From Pegoplata infirma (Eukaryota; Arthropoda; Insecta; Diptera; Anthomyiidae), in assembly GCA_963921195.1 (NCBI GenBank), contig OY992538.1, forward strand, positions 239,065,462-239,129,461: 64,000 nt of DNA. The letters run 5' to 3'. A model generated the notes under the pieces. That model was not told where the DNA came from and ran no database searches. It was given only the letters and a program-made list of their open reading frames with translations. Made by a program: the position numbers and the translations under genes. Positions 9,301 to 21,247 of the stretch are shown here, one piece after another (positions within the stretch are counted from its first letter, which is position 1; every line of letters starts with the position of its first letter).

Positions 9301-12300
9301 ACCCAGCTGACACAACAACAACAACACCTGAAGGTCATTCGGTGGTCACCAAGTCGGCGGATGTAAAAATCCTGGTGAATACCACAAGGAAAAATTCCGA
9401 TACAACAATACAACCAAAACTAAAAGTATTAAAACCACTACACATACGAATGCGCGAATACAATGAAGCTAGAAGCCGAATTTTTGGAGAGGTCTCAAGC
9501 AGAATCAAAAAGGCTAGAGAGCGATATAAGTGCAGGAAACGGCTACGCCAAGAAATTTCGGCAGCTACCCTACATGAAGGTGAGGACTCCCGATTTTATC
9601 TGAAGCTAAACATCAATGGGCAAGAGATTGAAGGTTTGCTTGACAGTGGAGCTACAGTGACATGTCTGGGTAGGAATGGGCTAGATTTCGTGAATAGGGC
9701 CGGTTTAAACGTTCATTTTTTTCGGTCTATTATTAGGACGGCGGACGGGAGCGCACATAAGATCGTCGGTCGCGTTCGGGCGAATGTGAATTTTAATAAA
9801 AGGTCAGAGGAGGTTACGTTTTATATAGTCCCTACTTTGAACCGTGAGTTATTTTTGGGGGTCGATTTTATGAAGGCTTTTAAATTGTTTGCCAGTGCAG
9901 AAAGCTTGGCCACAAACGATGTAAGCCTCTGTGAAGAGACTGAAAACCCTGAAAATATCCCAACTCATTTACTTTCAGCACAGCAACAGCACCAATTAGA
10001 TGCCATAGTAGCAAAATTCCCTTGCTATACAAAAAAGGGCCTGGGTAAAACCAGTTTAGAGATGCACTCTATCGACACTAGGGATGCAACTCCAGTTAAA
10101 GATCGCCATTATCCAGTATCCCCCGCGGTTCAGAAGTTGATGTATGGAGAGCTGGACCGCATGATTGGCCTTGGAGTCATTGAACTTAGCGAGAGTCCAT
10201 GGAGTCACCCGGTGACTTTAGTCCGCAAGGGCGAAAAAAATCGGTTATGCCTGGACGCTCGTAAGCTCAATGCTCTGACGGTCAAGGATGCGTATCCTCT
10301 GCCACACATCGAAGGTCTGCTCAGTCGGCTTGGAGACACATTTTATATTTCCAGCGTGGATTTAAAAGATGCTTTCTGGCAGATACCTTTAGATCCGGCT
10401 AGTAGGGAGAAAACCGCTTTCACGGTGCCTGGAAGACCACTCTACCATTTTACTGTCATGCCTTTTGGGTTGTGTAATGCAGCTCAAAGGTTATGTCGGT
10501 TAATGGATAGAGTGATCCCAGCGGCGCTTCGTGATCGGGTTTTTGTCTATCTAGACGATCTTTTGGTAGTCTCGCCAGATTTTAACACGCACCTGGAGTT
10601 GCTAAGCGAAGTGTCGGAGTGTTTAAACAAGGCAGGACTCACCATTAATGTGCAGAAATCTAAGTTTTGTTTTAAAGAGTTGAGGTATTTGGGTTACATC
10701 GTAGGTGGGGGCAAACTCAAAGCTGACCCGGCTAAAGTGGACACGATTACTCGTTTTTCATACCCGAAAACCGCGAAACAAGTTCGGAGTTTCATGGGGG
10801 CGACAGGGTGGTATAGAAGGTTTATACCTGATTATGCTACCATTGCCGCACCGATTTTTGAAACTTTGAAAAAGGGTAAATCGTTTCACTTTACGGACGA
10901 AGCAAAAGTCGCATTTGATCGCCTCAAAGACGCTCTAGTTTCGAGTCCGGTTCTTAATCACCCTGACTTCAACAGACATTTCTACGTGCAGTGTGACGCG
11001 TCGGATGTAGGCATTGGAGCGGTTCTGTTCCAAAAAGATGATACAGACGGGGAGCATCCAATTGCCTATTTTTCGCACAAACTCACTTCGGCGCAAAAGA
11101 ATTATTCCGTCACTGAACGTGAATGTCTGGCTGTGGTCATGGCGATTAAGAAATTTAGGGCCTATATAGAATTGATGCCTTTCTCTGTGATAACGGATCA
11201 CAGCAGCCTTAAGTGGCTGATGTCCCATAAAGACCTCAGTGGTCGTCTCGCTAGATGGAGCCTCCATCTCCAATCGTACGATTTTACCGTTGAGCATAGG
11301 CAGGGAAAACAAAATGTTGTTCCCGATACCCTATCCCGGTATGATATGGAGGAGGTGTCCACTAGTGTCGACCACTTAGTCGATTTGGGGTCAGAAGCCT
11401 TTAAAGCTGATGATTACCGCGATCTGATAGAAACTATCAAAGAAAACGCTGACAGTCTGCCCGATCTTAAAATCATTGATGATTTTGTCTATAAAAGAAC
11501 GGTTCCGTATGACGGTGTGCCGCTCAACGAAGACTTTTGTTGGAAATTGTGGGTACCCCTCGGTCTAACCGTGAGCATTATTGAAAGGGCCCACAATCCA
11601 CCGCAATCGTCACATGGAGGTTTCCACAAAACTCTTCGGAGAGTAAAAGAATATTTTTATTGGCCGAATATGAATACGCAAATACGAAGTTTCGTACAAA
11701 AATGTCAGGTTTGTAAAGAAACCAAACCTGCAAACATTACTTTACGTCCCCCGATGGGAAATGAAACACCGGTAGAGCGTCCTTTTCAACGACTCTTTGT
11801 CGACTTTTTAGGTCCGTACCCGCGATCGAAATCGGGAAATTGTTTTATTTTTATAGTGTTAGACCACTTGACGAAATATGTTCTACTGAAGGCTATGCCG
11901 AAAGCCAATAGCAAGAACGTCGTGAAATTTTTAATTTCGGAAGTTTTCCATAAATTCGGGACACCCGAATCGATCATGTCGGATAATGGAAAACAATTCG
12001 TTTGTAAAGAGTTCGCGGATTTAGTAAAGAATTTTGGAATCAGACATATTCGGACCGCCACGCATTCGCCACAGGCTAATGCGTCGGAACGGGTCAACCA
12101 GTCGATCCTGTCAGCTATCCGAGCATATCTTAAAGAGGATCACGGGGACTGGGACAAACATTTGTCCGAAATCGAATTTTCATTGCGATCGTCGGTGCAC
12201 AGTTCGATAGGTGTTACACCGTACTATGCTCTATTCGGAATGAACATGATAGGACATGGAAGCGTTTATAAGCTCGCGCGAAAGCTTGATCTGTTATCGG

Positions 12301-12620
12301 ATCCTGAAAATAACATGGTACCGAAGTCGGTAAAAATGGATCTGATGCGACAGAAAATTCGGGATAGCTTACATAACGCGTATGTAAGAAACGAGCGGAT
12401 CTACAATACCCGTTGCCGAAAGGTTAAATTTGTTCCCGGACAAGAAGTTTACCGGAGAAATTTTCAGCAAAGCGTTTTCAAGGATAACTTCAACGCGAAA
12501 CTTGCCAGGAAATTTCTCAAGTGTAGAATTGTTAAACCTGTTGGGAATAGCCTTTACGAAGTGGAGGACCTACAGGGAAAATCTTTAGGTGTGTTCCATG
12601 GTAAAGACCTCAAACAATAG
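9237..12620 (+). CDS. pol: LTR retrotransposon Pol polyprotein (protease, RT, RNase H, integrase)
   Basis: An intact 1127-codon frame. The in-frame ATG at 9237 is probably not the natural start, because the -1 shift at 9243-9249 would fuse this frame to gag. Aspartic protease active site LLDSGAT has its Asp at about residue 136. Reverse transcriptase carries SSVDLKDAFWQIPL, then MPFGLCNA, and the catalytic YLDD at 438-441. RNase H begins near CDASDVGIGAV (Asp about 587) and includes the ERECLAVV motif. Integrase has an HHCC zinc site (first His 786, CQVC near 820) and catalytic Asp 856, Asp 916 and Glu 951. All catalytic residues are present, so the enzyme set looks functional. There is no stop or shift within the frame. 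Confidence 0.95.
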   Translation: MSGKPSEGRASSWGGSANPGVNPADTTTTTPEGHSVVTKSADVKILVNTTRKNSDTTIQPKLKVLKPLHIRMREYNEARSRIFGEVSSRIKKARERYKCRKRLRQEISAATLHEGEDSRFYLKLNINGQEIEGLLDSGATVTCLGRNGLDFVNRAGLNVHFFRSIIRTADGSAHKIVGRVRANVNFNKRSEEVTFYIVPTLNRELFLGVDFMKAFKLFASAESLATNDVSLCEETENPENIPTHLLSAQQQHQLDAIVAKFPCYTKKGLGKTSLEMHSIDTRDATPVKDRHYPVSPAVQKLMYGELDRMIGLGVIELSESPWSHPVTLVRKGEKNRLCLDARKLNALTVKDAYPLPHIEGLLSRLGDTFYISSVDLKDAFWQIPLDPASREKTAFTVPGRPLYHFTVMPFGLCNAAQRLCRLMDRVIPAALRDRVFVYLDDLLVVSPDFNTHLELLSEVSECLNKAGLTINVQKSKFCFKELRYLGYIVGGGKLKADPAKVDTITRFSYPKTAKQVRSFMGATGWYRRFIPDYATIAAPIFETLKKGKSFHFTDEAKVAFDRLKDALVSSPVLNHPDFNRHFYVQCDASDVGIGAVLFQKDDTDGEHPIAYFSHKLTSAQKNYSVTERECLAVVMAIKKFRAYIELMPFSVITDHSSLKWLMSHKDLSGRLARWSLHLQSYDFTVEHRQGKQNVVPDTLSRYDMEEVSTSVDHLVDLGSEAFKADDYRDLIETIKENADSLPDLKIIDDFVYKRTVPYDGVPLNEDFCWKLWVPLGLTVSIIERAHNPPQSSHGGFHKTLRRVKEYFYWPNMNTQIRSFVQKCQVCKETKPANITLRPPMGNETPVERPFQRLFVDFLGPYPRSKSGNCFIFIVLDHLTKYVLLKAMPKANSKNVVKFLISEVFHKFGTPESIMSDNGKQFVCKEFADLVKNFGIRHIRTATHSPQANASERVNQSILSAIRAYLKEDHGDWDKHLSEIEFSLRSSVHSSIGVTPYYALFGMNMIGHGSVYKLARKLDLLSDPENNMVPKSVKMDLMRQKIRDSLHNAYVRNERIYNTRCRKVKFVPGQEVYRRNFQQSVFKDNFNAKLARKFLKCRIVKPVGNSLYEVEDLQGKSLGVFHGKDLKQ
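9243..9249 (+). promoter_or_regulatory. -1 ribosomal frameshift slippery site GGGAAAC
   Basis: In the gag frame the bases read cag.gga.aac, giving the X XXY YYZ heptamer G GGA AAC, a known type of retroviral slippery site. Pol is in the -1 frame relative to gag and is open here, and gag stops about 50 bases later. This is where a ribosome would pass from gag into pol. Confidence 0.8.
9261..9294 (+). promoter_or_regulatory. possible H-type pseudoknot downstream of the slippery site
   Basis: Stem 1 pairs 9261-9268 (CGAGCCTC) with 9277-9284 (GAGGTTCG), including one G-U pair. The loop bases CTGGG at 9272-9276 are complementary to CCCAG at 9290-9294, making stem 2. The spacer from the heptamer is 11 nt. 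The pairing is visible in the sequence; function as a frameshift stimulator is inferred. Confidence 0.55.
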
Positions 12621-14194
12621 TTTCGATTCAGACTTTTATGTTTTTTTTATACGGCTGTTCAGTCGAGTGAGTTTTCATTTTTTTTATGCAAGGATCGCAT
12701 TAAAAAATCCTATCAGGGAATCTTTGATAAGGGGGTGGCACAAGCACCACTCTCTTGTAATGGCAGACCAGCGGTACCATAAAACGTTAGTAATGTCAAG
12801 TTCGTTAAATTGCTCAACCAAATATATATATCAGATATATATATGATGGCCTACGTCTCTAGCTGGTTACCTTTTGTAACCGTCATCCCCGCATATGATG
12901 CCGTTCCGTCAACACTCTGGAGAACTAATGCTATTAAGAGCTTTAAGAACAATTTGTCATCAGGGGGATAACATGTATCTGAGTACGATCTTACAGCAGG
13001 TCGAGCAATTAGGTTGAACTATGACAACCAAAATTTTGGGTAAAGTTTAAATTTTTGTAAAATATTTTTGGTTGGTCATTACTGGCGTAAAAGTACCGCT
13101 GGAAAGTATTTCGAGAGAGGGGTATTGTGTCGCCAACCTTATCCAAGGTTCCCTAGATCACCTTTCCCAAATCAGCTTTCCAGTCGCACAACCGAATACA
13201 CTTTGTACAGGTTGTATCGTCGGAACTTTTGATTAGGAAAGGATCGTTTAAAAGTTCCTAAAAATCCGTCCTAAAAGTCTACCGGGGTCCGAAGTAAGGG
13301 GATTTACGCGCTTGTCGAGATAAACATATATTAAATCTAAGCTAGATATCTTAATTCTAATATTACTTAATCACGAACCGAGGTAAAGATGTCTGCAATT
13401 GAGGAAGTTTTTTTTTGGGATTGATGGGGTTTCGGGGAAAAATTAGGAAGGTTAGCTAAAGTGAGAAAAGTGAAGGAGTTAACCGCGTCGCGTGATCAGC
13501 CTAGCTGATAGCTTAGATTTCTAAGACTTACCTAGTACAATCATATGCTGTCGATGAAAGCCGCCTTCCACTTGGTGGTTTGATGTGTTGTGTTGATTTG
13601 TTGGCAATGTGGTATTCCTAGGGGAAAATCAAATAGTTAGTTAAGGTTGAAATTCTTAGTAATAAAGTAAGGCTAAAATATACTGGTTAAAATTTTTTTT
13701 TAAGGAGGAATTTTTAGTATTTTTGCCGGTGCTAGTTAAGAGTTATAGTTAAGCCTCACTAGCTTTAAGGTTTGATGAATTCTGGTCTCATTAAGTTATA
13801 GTTTAGGAAAATGAATTAGTAGTTTTAGGTAGATAGTAAGTTCCCACTCTTTTAGATGAAAGAAAAGTGTGGAGGTGAATTTGTAATGAATTTCGTAGGT
13901 TTAAGGTCGTAGTTTAAAAATAGGTTAAATATTTGATTTTGGGCTATACAATTGAAGAGTTTTACAGGTAAAATAAGCGAAATACTTTGTACGTTGTCTG
14001 AATTTTTGGTGGGCACTCTGTAAGACAGCTGTTCAATAATGGGTTAAGGTACTTACGTGATTGTTTTTCTATGCCTCGCATCCGGGATTAAGGTGGATAC
14101 ACACTTCCAACACGGGGGTGCAGCCTAGTGTCGTTCCACTTAGTTAGGGAAGGTTGTCTCCAATGAACAGAATGGAATTTTTGTTGAGCTGTTG

Positions 14195-14457
14195 TAGGCA
14201 AAGTTATAAAGTAATCCATCGACCGTTTTGTAGATCTGGCATCAACAAGGATAATTGGAAAATTCTGGCAATGCTAAACGGAAGTTCAGACATAAGGCAA
14301 AGAGAGACAGAAAAAACAATCTGCATTCTCACTGTAAAGCTGGTATCTTCCATTTCGCTCCCATTTCGATTTGTGATAAAATTTCGTAAACAATACCATA
14401 TGGTTTTTGTTTACTACTTTTTCAAACGCCATTCGTGGTACTACTCTATGGCTCTGG
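14195..14457 (-). repeat. 264-bp repeat unit inside the LTR element
   Basis: This is the reverse complement of the tandem units at 45364-45891. Shared landmarks include the stretch around CCATATGGTATTGTTTACG and the AGATCTGGCATCA end. The 106-aa frame at 14154-14474 is made by this repeat and is not a gene. Confidence 0.8.
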
Positions 14458-15059
14458 TTGTAGGTTTTGCCTAATGTGTCGTAAGTGTCTTGTGGGGAAA
14501 TTCATTTTTATCAAAGGCTTGTTGAATGGTGAAAAGAGGATGAGCAGCTCATTGCAGTTACATTTAACGTTGTGTCCAAGATAGTTATTAGGACCTATAA
14601 CGTCCCAGCAAAAGTTTCTGTTCCAAATAATCGGTTCCGCAACGCATCAGAATACCCTGCAACCGGTTCTACTAACATTCCAGAATCAATGATTTTTGTT
14701 TGAAATTGTCCCGAAAGCAATCGTTTTTTTTAGCAAGTAGTTTTTTTGAAAAATAATTTTTCATGGGAAATTTGGTTGTGATTACCGTAGAACGTATTCA
14801 GGAATCTATTGAACCGGGAATTTGTTCCGAAAAAATTTTTCCTGTGGTAAAAGAGGAAGAATGTGATTATTAAATTAAAATAACAATAAACGCATGCAGA
14901 AGAATCCTATTGATGGCTAATACTTCAATCATTGATTTAACGGTATAAACTTTGATTGACTTTTTTTTTTTTTTGAAAATAACTGTTATAGCAGCTATTT
15001 ACTCCAATAAATATAAAATAAAAATTATTTTAAATTGTTTGAACAAAATGTTTTAATAA

Positions 15060-17184
15060 CCCGAGTAAAAATAAAATAATATGATCTTATATACTTTTAT
15101 ATAGTCATATTATGCCATATATGATCATGTGTGACACTATGTCTTGCGAGATGAATTTATAAAATAAATTTTGAATGGTGTTTTTTTCTTTTTAAGATAT
15201 CACCATACATAACTACATGTTGTAACATCTACCCCCATGCATCATTTTAAATTTCTAAGTGTTTTATATAAAAGTTAACATGACTCCATTTTTTTTTTTG
15301 AAATTTTTCTAAGTTTTTTTGTAAGAACGACTGGTTTTTCGTGGTTTGCAACGTTTTTTTTTATTTTTAACTATTCGAAAACCGGTTGACCGGGTTTTTT
15401 TTTTTGACTGTCGAAACCCGTTTGTTTTAAATCAACATCTTTAAAGCAGTTTTACTTGATGTATTTCTTTTAAGTGTATTTTGATTGCTAAAGAAAAGAT
15501 GTTCAACAAAACAAAAAAAAAAAAAAAAAAAAATCTCAACTGATTTCAAAACAAGTAAATAAATAATTTCGACTTTGCCGAGTTCATAAATACCATTACA
15601 TTACCAACCATTTGGAATAACATTGACATAATAACATGATTATTTTTGAAAGTTTCAAATTTTTACGTATAAAGAGGATTAGTAAAAAAAAAAAATTTAG
15701 TGAACATTTTGGTTGCCTATCAAAATTTTCTTTTTAAGTAATTTTTTTTTTTTTTTGCTAGTTATTTTTGTGTAAAAATAAAAGAAAGTTTGAAGTAAAA
15801 CACTTTCCACTTAACTTTTAAAAATTTTCTGAATACTTTTCGTATAATTCCAATTGTATTAAAGGGAAAAAAGTTCCTTTGTATTTCAATATTTTCTAAA
15901 TGCGTGTTACAAAATTTCATTTGTATTCAAAAATTTTAATTTGTATTTGAAAATATTTTCATTGGTGTTTTAAAGATTTCCAAATGCTTTTCAAAAAATT
16001 TAATATTTAACAATTGTTGTTTTTTGTTTTTCAAAATTTTATACATAGTCTATAGAAATTTCCATTTATTTCTCAAGAATTTTAATTTGCATTTCAATTT
16101 GTACAAATGGAGACCTCATAATACAATTGGAAATTTCTGAAACATAAGTGGATGTCTTTGAAATATGAATGAAAAATTCTGAAATAACATTAAATTTGAA
16201 CATTTTTGAATAAAATTGGACATTTCTCAAATATATTATGTATTTGGAAATTTCTGAAATATAATTGAAAATTTCTTAAATACAATTGGTATTGTCTGAA
16301 ATAGAATTTAAAATGTTGTTGACCGATTTTGTTGACAATATCTGCTTTATAATGGCCGTGGTCGTTGTTTACTGAATTTGGTAAGGAAAGGGAAAAAGTT
16401 TTTTTTAAATGCTGATTTTCGAACTATTCGAAAAAAAAGTCTTAAAGAAAAAAAAAGTCGAATAATTGATCACCCTGTAATGTATACAGTCTGATAAAAT
16501 ACATCCAAATTCACGTTTAAGATTCCAGGGATTTTTTTTTCTTGTCTTTTTTCTAGATTTCATCTTATTGTATGAAATTGTACCTAATATAGCACGACAG
16601 ATAAGATATGATTCAGTTCCATTGCATAGACCCATTTTTGGGTCAATGGATGGATATGTTTTGTGTTATTTGAGGTTGTTTTTTTTTGTAAATACACTAC
16701 TTATTGAGGAGAAGTCCTTAAGACTGTAAAGGAACTTTGTCAGAATTAAAATATAAACAAAAAGTAAATTCCAACATTTCGTTAGTTTGATAAACATGAT
16801 AACCACACATTAGGAAATATTTATGTCAGTTGTTATAACCGAGTTTGACTGTAGGTAAAAAAATATATCGTCGAACTGTGTTCAATAAATGTCAATTCTA
16901 TAAAACTTACTTTTTAGGAGAGCAAAAAAAAAAAAACTAGTTATTTCGCATATTATTGTAAAAATAAACAATGTACCTTCCATAAGGTGGTTTGAATAGT
17001 CTAAATATTTTTTTTTTTACCTATGCCAAGAATTTTGTATTTTACACTTGGTTGCGTATTTTTTTTTTTGGTTATGACATTTATTACTATGTCAAAAAAC
17101 ATATATATTTGTTTTTTTTAGTTGGCATATTTTGAATATAGGTTCACGATATAGAGGATTATGTCAATACTTTTTTTACTCGGG
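15060..17184. mobile_element. segment with CCCGAGTAAAAA terminal inverted repeats
   Basis: It starts CCCGAGTAAAAATAA and ends TTTTTTTACTCGGG. The same ends bound 27966-28654. The interior is AT-rich with poly-T and poly-A runs and contains the MITE at 16865-17152. No clear target duplication was found, so the outer boundaries are moderately supported. Confidence 0.5.
16865..17152 (-). mobile_element. palindromic ATATCGT MITE copy within the LTR element
   Basis: Reverse complement of much of 55795-56398. Both end in ATATCGT..GAA and share the stretch coding for ACAATGTACCTTCCATAAG and the GGAGAGC segment. It is shorter than the copy in the intron and so is internally deleted. Confidence 0.7.
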
Positions 17185-19517
17185 CAATCGAAGTTCACGT
17201 AAGCTAAGCCAGGTTATCGACTTTAATACGGAAATTTAATGGGCCTCAGTATGAGATGAGCTCATCCCGAGGGTATTCGTGGTGACCGCACTCTACTGTG
17301 TAATTCACACTCACTAAGGTACCAAACAGCCACGGATTATCAAATGCTTCATTATATATTTTTTTTTTTTTATCTTAATAAGTATTCAGAGGTGTTTTTT
17401 TTAAGGAGGATTTAGGGCGAGTTAAATGGTTGAAACAAAGTCCCAAGTGATATAGTGAAAACTAACGCAATTTTACTGTCACAGGCGAAAACGAATTACT
17501 TTGTTTTTTTATTATTTTACTTGGGTTTTATTTTCAAATAGGGCACAGGGAGGAAGCTCTTTGATCCCGGCAATACTAGCACAAGTTTCACTTTAAATTC
17601 ATTGACTTACCTTGGGAAAGTACATTCAGCAGTATGGCCATAAAGTTTTTCAATGCTGGAACACTTTTTACTTGGGGGGCCCAGTGGCTACGTTAAAGGT
17701 TGATGGTAATGCCAGTGGGTTGGTTGGCTACCATTTAATTTCCTTTCTCAAAATGTTGGTTCTCTTAGTGTTGCCTATGCTATTGCATGCAAAAACTCTC
17801 TTAAACATTAAGAGAACCAATTTGTATAAAGTGACATATTGTTTTGGGGCCTATCAGAATCTCCGATATATTCTTTACTCTATGGGTGATGCTTCGCAAC
17901 CTGTGGAAATAAATCAAAAGGAAAATATTATGCTGTTTTTTTTTGTAGTTACGGGGTTTGCTTACCTTCCGTTTTTTTTTTTATAGGGAGAGGCGTAATT
18001 GAGGCGATGGTACGCAGTAGTTGTATGTTGTGTTTTTTTCAGGTGGCAAAATAATAACCATTTTACCGAATGGGAATTCAAATTGCTTTTATAACGATAC
18101 CAAATTTGTTCTTATCGGATAGGTATAAGCGGAGATATTAGCGATTTTGTTTTATGTTAGAGCGGGGTATGTAACGAAATTTTGATCCACGAGCATCTTG
18201 TTTCGTTGGAATATGTAGGATGGTATCTACCCATGACGTGGATGTAGAAAAAAATCGGTGTAATACCAGTAGGTTACGTTTGAACGCAACACCTCGTGTT
18301 GTGGTAGACCGGTGGCTGTTTTAGCGGAAATTCCACTTTGTTGGCCGGCAATGGTACACTGCGTCAGTGAATGTTCCAGAAACAGGTATCGGCAATGTCG
18401 ATTCGGCCTTAAGTTTTTGGGGATGCCAGAGATGTGAAAATTAAAATAATATTATAAAAGAAAAGGAGAATATGTCCGCTACCATATACTAACGTGTCAA
18501 GAGTCCAACAGGAAAAGAAATCAAAGACGTCTTTCTCGTTGACAGAATGCCAACTTTTCGAACTTCCTGTTCATTTCGACATATGTTCCAAAAGTCAAGG
18601 GTAAACGTTCTGGGTGCTGAAAAGAGAAAGAAAGTTTTTTTCATTAAGCTTCCATGTATTGGGTTCGTTGGCTTTTTATATGTGGTTGGGATTAACGAAC
18701 TGGATACCTTTTTATACTTACCCGTATGTTTTATCTATAATTTTTTTTTATTATTTACATTTTTGATTTTCTTTTTTTTTATGTAGTTTGAGTTTAATTC
18801 ATAAATTGTATTCATTCACGTTTTTTTTTTTACAACTTTTTGTTTACATTTGATGGTTTGACAGTTAGTTTTCGGTAATAAAGGGATGCCAGACCAGCAA
18901 GATCCACGGTTTTGGGTGAGGCCGGTGTTACACCGTAGTCACAGATTAATACAGACCCGACAAATAGGACAGGTGCATAGAGAAAAATAGAAGTGAAACA
19001 GAGTCGTATTTCGCTGGAATAAGTATTAGTGACAGCACTTTATGTAACTTTTTACGTTTAATAAAAACAAGGCAAGATAAATGAGAACAACAAAGCAAAC
19101 AACAGAAGGGAGGAAAAAAAAGTTTTTTTTAACTATTAATAGTGCGTATTATCTTTAAAAAGAAAAAAACGTTGAATAAGGCAAAATAAACAATTTAATT
19201 AAATAAAAGACAAATACCTTTTTTTCTTTCTTCTTATAAAACTCTACTATATCTAGTCTGTAGGTACCTTAAAACCCGTTCTGTTTTATCCTAAAATCGC
19301 TTAGGTTTCCCTATTTTTTTTTTATAAAACTCTACTGTCGAGTCTGTTTATAGTCTGTGGCCGTAGTGTGGGTAGGTGGTTGCCAGACCGTAGTTTCGAA
19401 GTGGGGATTCATGAAAATACCCAAAATACCCAAATTTATTTTTTTTTTGTAGAAAGTGATTTTAAATCATTTCCCTCCCATCTTGGATCCATAAATGGGT
19501 CTAAAGATGGTTGGGTT

Positions 19518-21243
19518 TGTCAGGTGCGGCTCTTAGAGGGTTAAGGGTGTTTAGTAAATATATAAGTTATTAGAAGAAGAAGAATAAAATAAACAACTAT
19601 AGAAAAGTGATACCAAGTTTACAAGATAAAAAGGGAATTTTAGTTTTGTTGGTGGGAGATGATTGAGTAGAAAATGAGAAGAAAAAAAGGAAGTAGAGGA
19701 AAAAAAAATCTTTCCTTTTTATTCTGATGCTGTGGAGGACGGTCATGTGCACCGAAGGAAGACACCATTTTTTTTTAAACTAAATAAAAGAAGCCGCCAT
19801 ACTTTTTATACAAAATAATTTTTTTTTATTGAAATTAAAATTTTTTTTTGATAAATATTTATATACAAACACACAACCTACAAACACAATTTTTTTAAAA
19901 TCAACATAAAAATAAATACCAACAAGAAAAGTAAAAATAAAAATAAAATAAAACTACACAACAAGATCTACAATCACACCTCTGACCGATCCAGCTTAAT
20001 CCTTTGGTGGTAGCAGCCTCAGCCGAGTACAACATTTTTGGGAAGCACCGCCTATCTTGGGGTGCCAGGTATTTTCTGGTTTTTTTTTTTTTTGGACGGA
20101 AAGTGGACACGTTTACCTGGACGCTTGACGGACAAACTCTGAAAAGAGAAAAGAAATATATATAATTATTAAAAGTGATTTTTTTTTTTTGATAAAGTGA
20201 AAGCATTTAGAAAGATATTTACCTTTTTTTTTTATAAGTCCCTTTTTATAATCATTGGAAAAAGGTGCGCGTGCATCCATAGGGTTGAGCTCAGGCCTAG
20301 GGAACGTTTTATTTACAGGGCTTCTATTGCCACTAGGGAAAGTCTTAAATGTTTGACCTGCAAAGAAAATAAAACAAAAAAAAAAAAAGAAGAGTGAACA
20401 AAAATAAAAAAAGCACAGATATTTATATATGTTGGTACGGAATATTTAAGTGCGTACGGAAGATACTTACCTTTTGGACCGACTAACGAACGACATAGAA
20501 AACCACGTCAAGAAAAACCTGGAAAGATAAAACTAAGCAAGATACGTACCCGCAGCATATCGCCATCTTTATTAGAATAACCTCAATTAATTTTATGTAA
20601 AATTTTTCTACAATAACCTAATTTTTTTTTCTTGCTACAGTCAATTAATGAAATGTTTAATAGAATTTATATACTTTTACATTCAGAATTTAAAGTCACT
20701 TTTATAAAAATGTTCAATTTTAAATTTTAAATAAATTTTATACATTTTGTATCATGAATTGTTCATTGAAATTCTAAATGGTTTTCTTAGTTTTTGAAAT
20801 GAAGGCTTAAATCCGTAAGTATGTGGTAGGTAGGGTGACTGGTGTTTGTGGAGGCGACTCTGGGACAACTAAATCGATAATACCAGTTGTCATGGTGAGA
20901 TCCAATGGATTTCTAGTGGGAGGGCCACTGACTGACATAACACCCGTCAGTTAAATCCATTAGTGTATGTGGCAGATTTGTTTTGTGTAAGTATGTTGGT
21001 GTGTTTGGTTAGTTTCCGTTTTTTTTTGCGTCTGTTTACTTCGGGTCTTAAGTTCCTTTTTTTAAATTAATTTTTTTGGTACACCTCAAGACTGGTATGG
21101 ATTGTTTTGTTACTGTCATCCAGCCATGTTAGAGTAGCAAGAACCTTCCCCCTCCGGCGAGTTCTAGCCGCGCAATACGCGAGCATACCAGCAACGCTAC
21201 TCATCTGGCAACCTTTCTTTCATTTTTACCCAGCGACAGTACA
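19518..21243 (+). repeat. 3' LTR
   Basis: A 1726-bp copy of 4064-5789 starting TGTCAGGTGCGG and ending GACAGTACA. It is followed by the second TAAT at 21244-21247. Confidence 0.92.
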
Positions 21244-21247
21244 TAAT
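21244..21247. repeat. 3' target site duplication TAAT
   Basis: Second copy of the 4-bp duplication, directly after the 3' LTR; see 4060-4063. Confidence 0.85.

Larger units (their letters stand above)
12621..19517 (+). other. 6.9-kb non-coding 3' spacer of the LTR element
   Basis: No ORF longer than about 125 codons and no envelope-like protein are present. It contains nested repeats: a 264-bp-family unit at 14195-14457, a CCCGAGT-bounded segment at 15060-17184, a hairpin-repeat tail near 15552-15610, and a palindromic MITE at 16865-17152. A hairpin of 15-base arms with one mismatch lies at 17756-17770 and 17808-17822. A short frame ending near 12973 (AIKSFKNNLSS) could be a relic of an older protein but is too short to name. 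The bases before the 3' LTR (19498-19517) are not a clean polypurine tract. Confidence 0.75.
4064..21243 (+). mobile_element. full-length, recent Ty3/gypsy-class LTR retrotransposon, 17.2 kb
   Basis: Two 1726-bp LTRs flank a primer binding site, gag, a -1 frameshift signal, pol in the order protease, reverse transcriptase, RNase H, integrase, and a 6.9-kb region with no long ORF. TAAT is duplicated at both ends. The LTRs have equal length, and I found only two substitutions between them (a/g near 4846 vs 20300 and near 4959 vs 20413), so insertion was recent. The pol order and protein style place it in Ty3/gypsy, and long LTRs with a tRNA-Lys-like primer site recall the Osvaldo/Ulysses group (inference). 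At 17.2 kb it is unusually long for a fly retrotransposon. No envelope-like ORF is intact. Confidence 0.9.

Noticed and set aside
12589..12846. 85-aa ORF after pol as a third retrotransposon gene
   Set aside because: It overlaps the end of pol, is low complexity and has no signal or membrane pattern expected of an envelope.
14154..14474. 106-aa ORF as a possible envelope remnant
   Set aside because: It is generated by the inverted 264-bp repeat, which is non-coding in its other copies.
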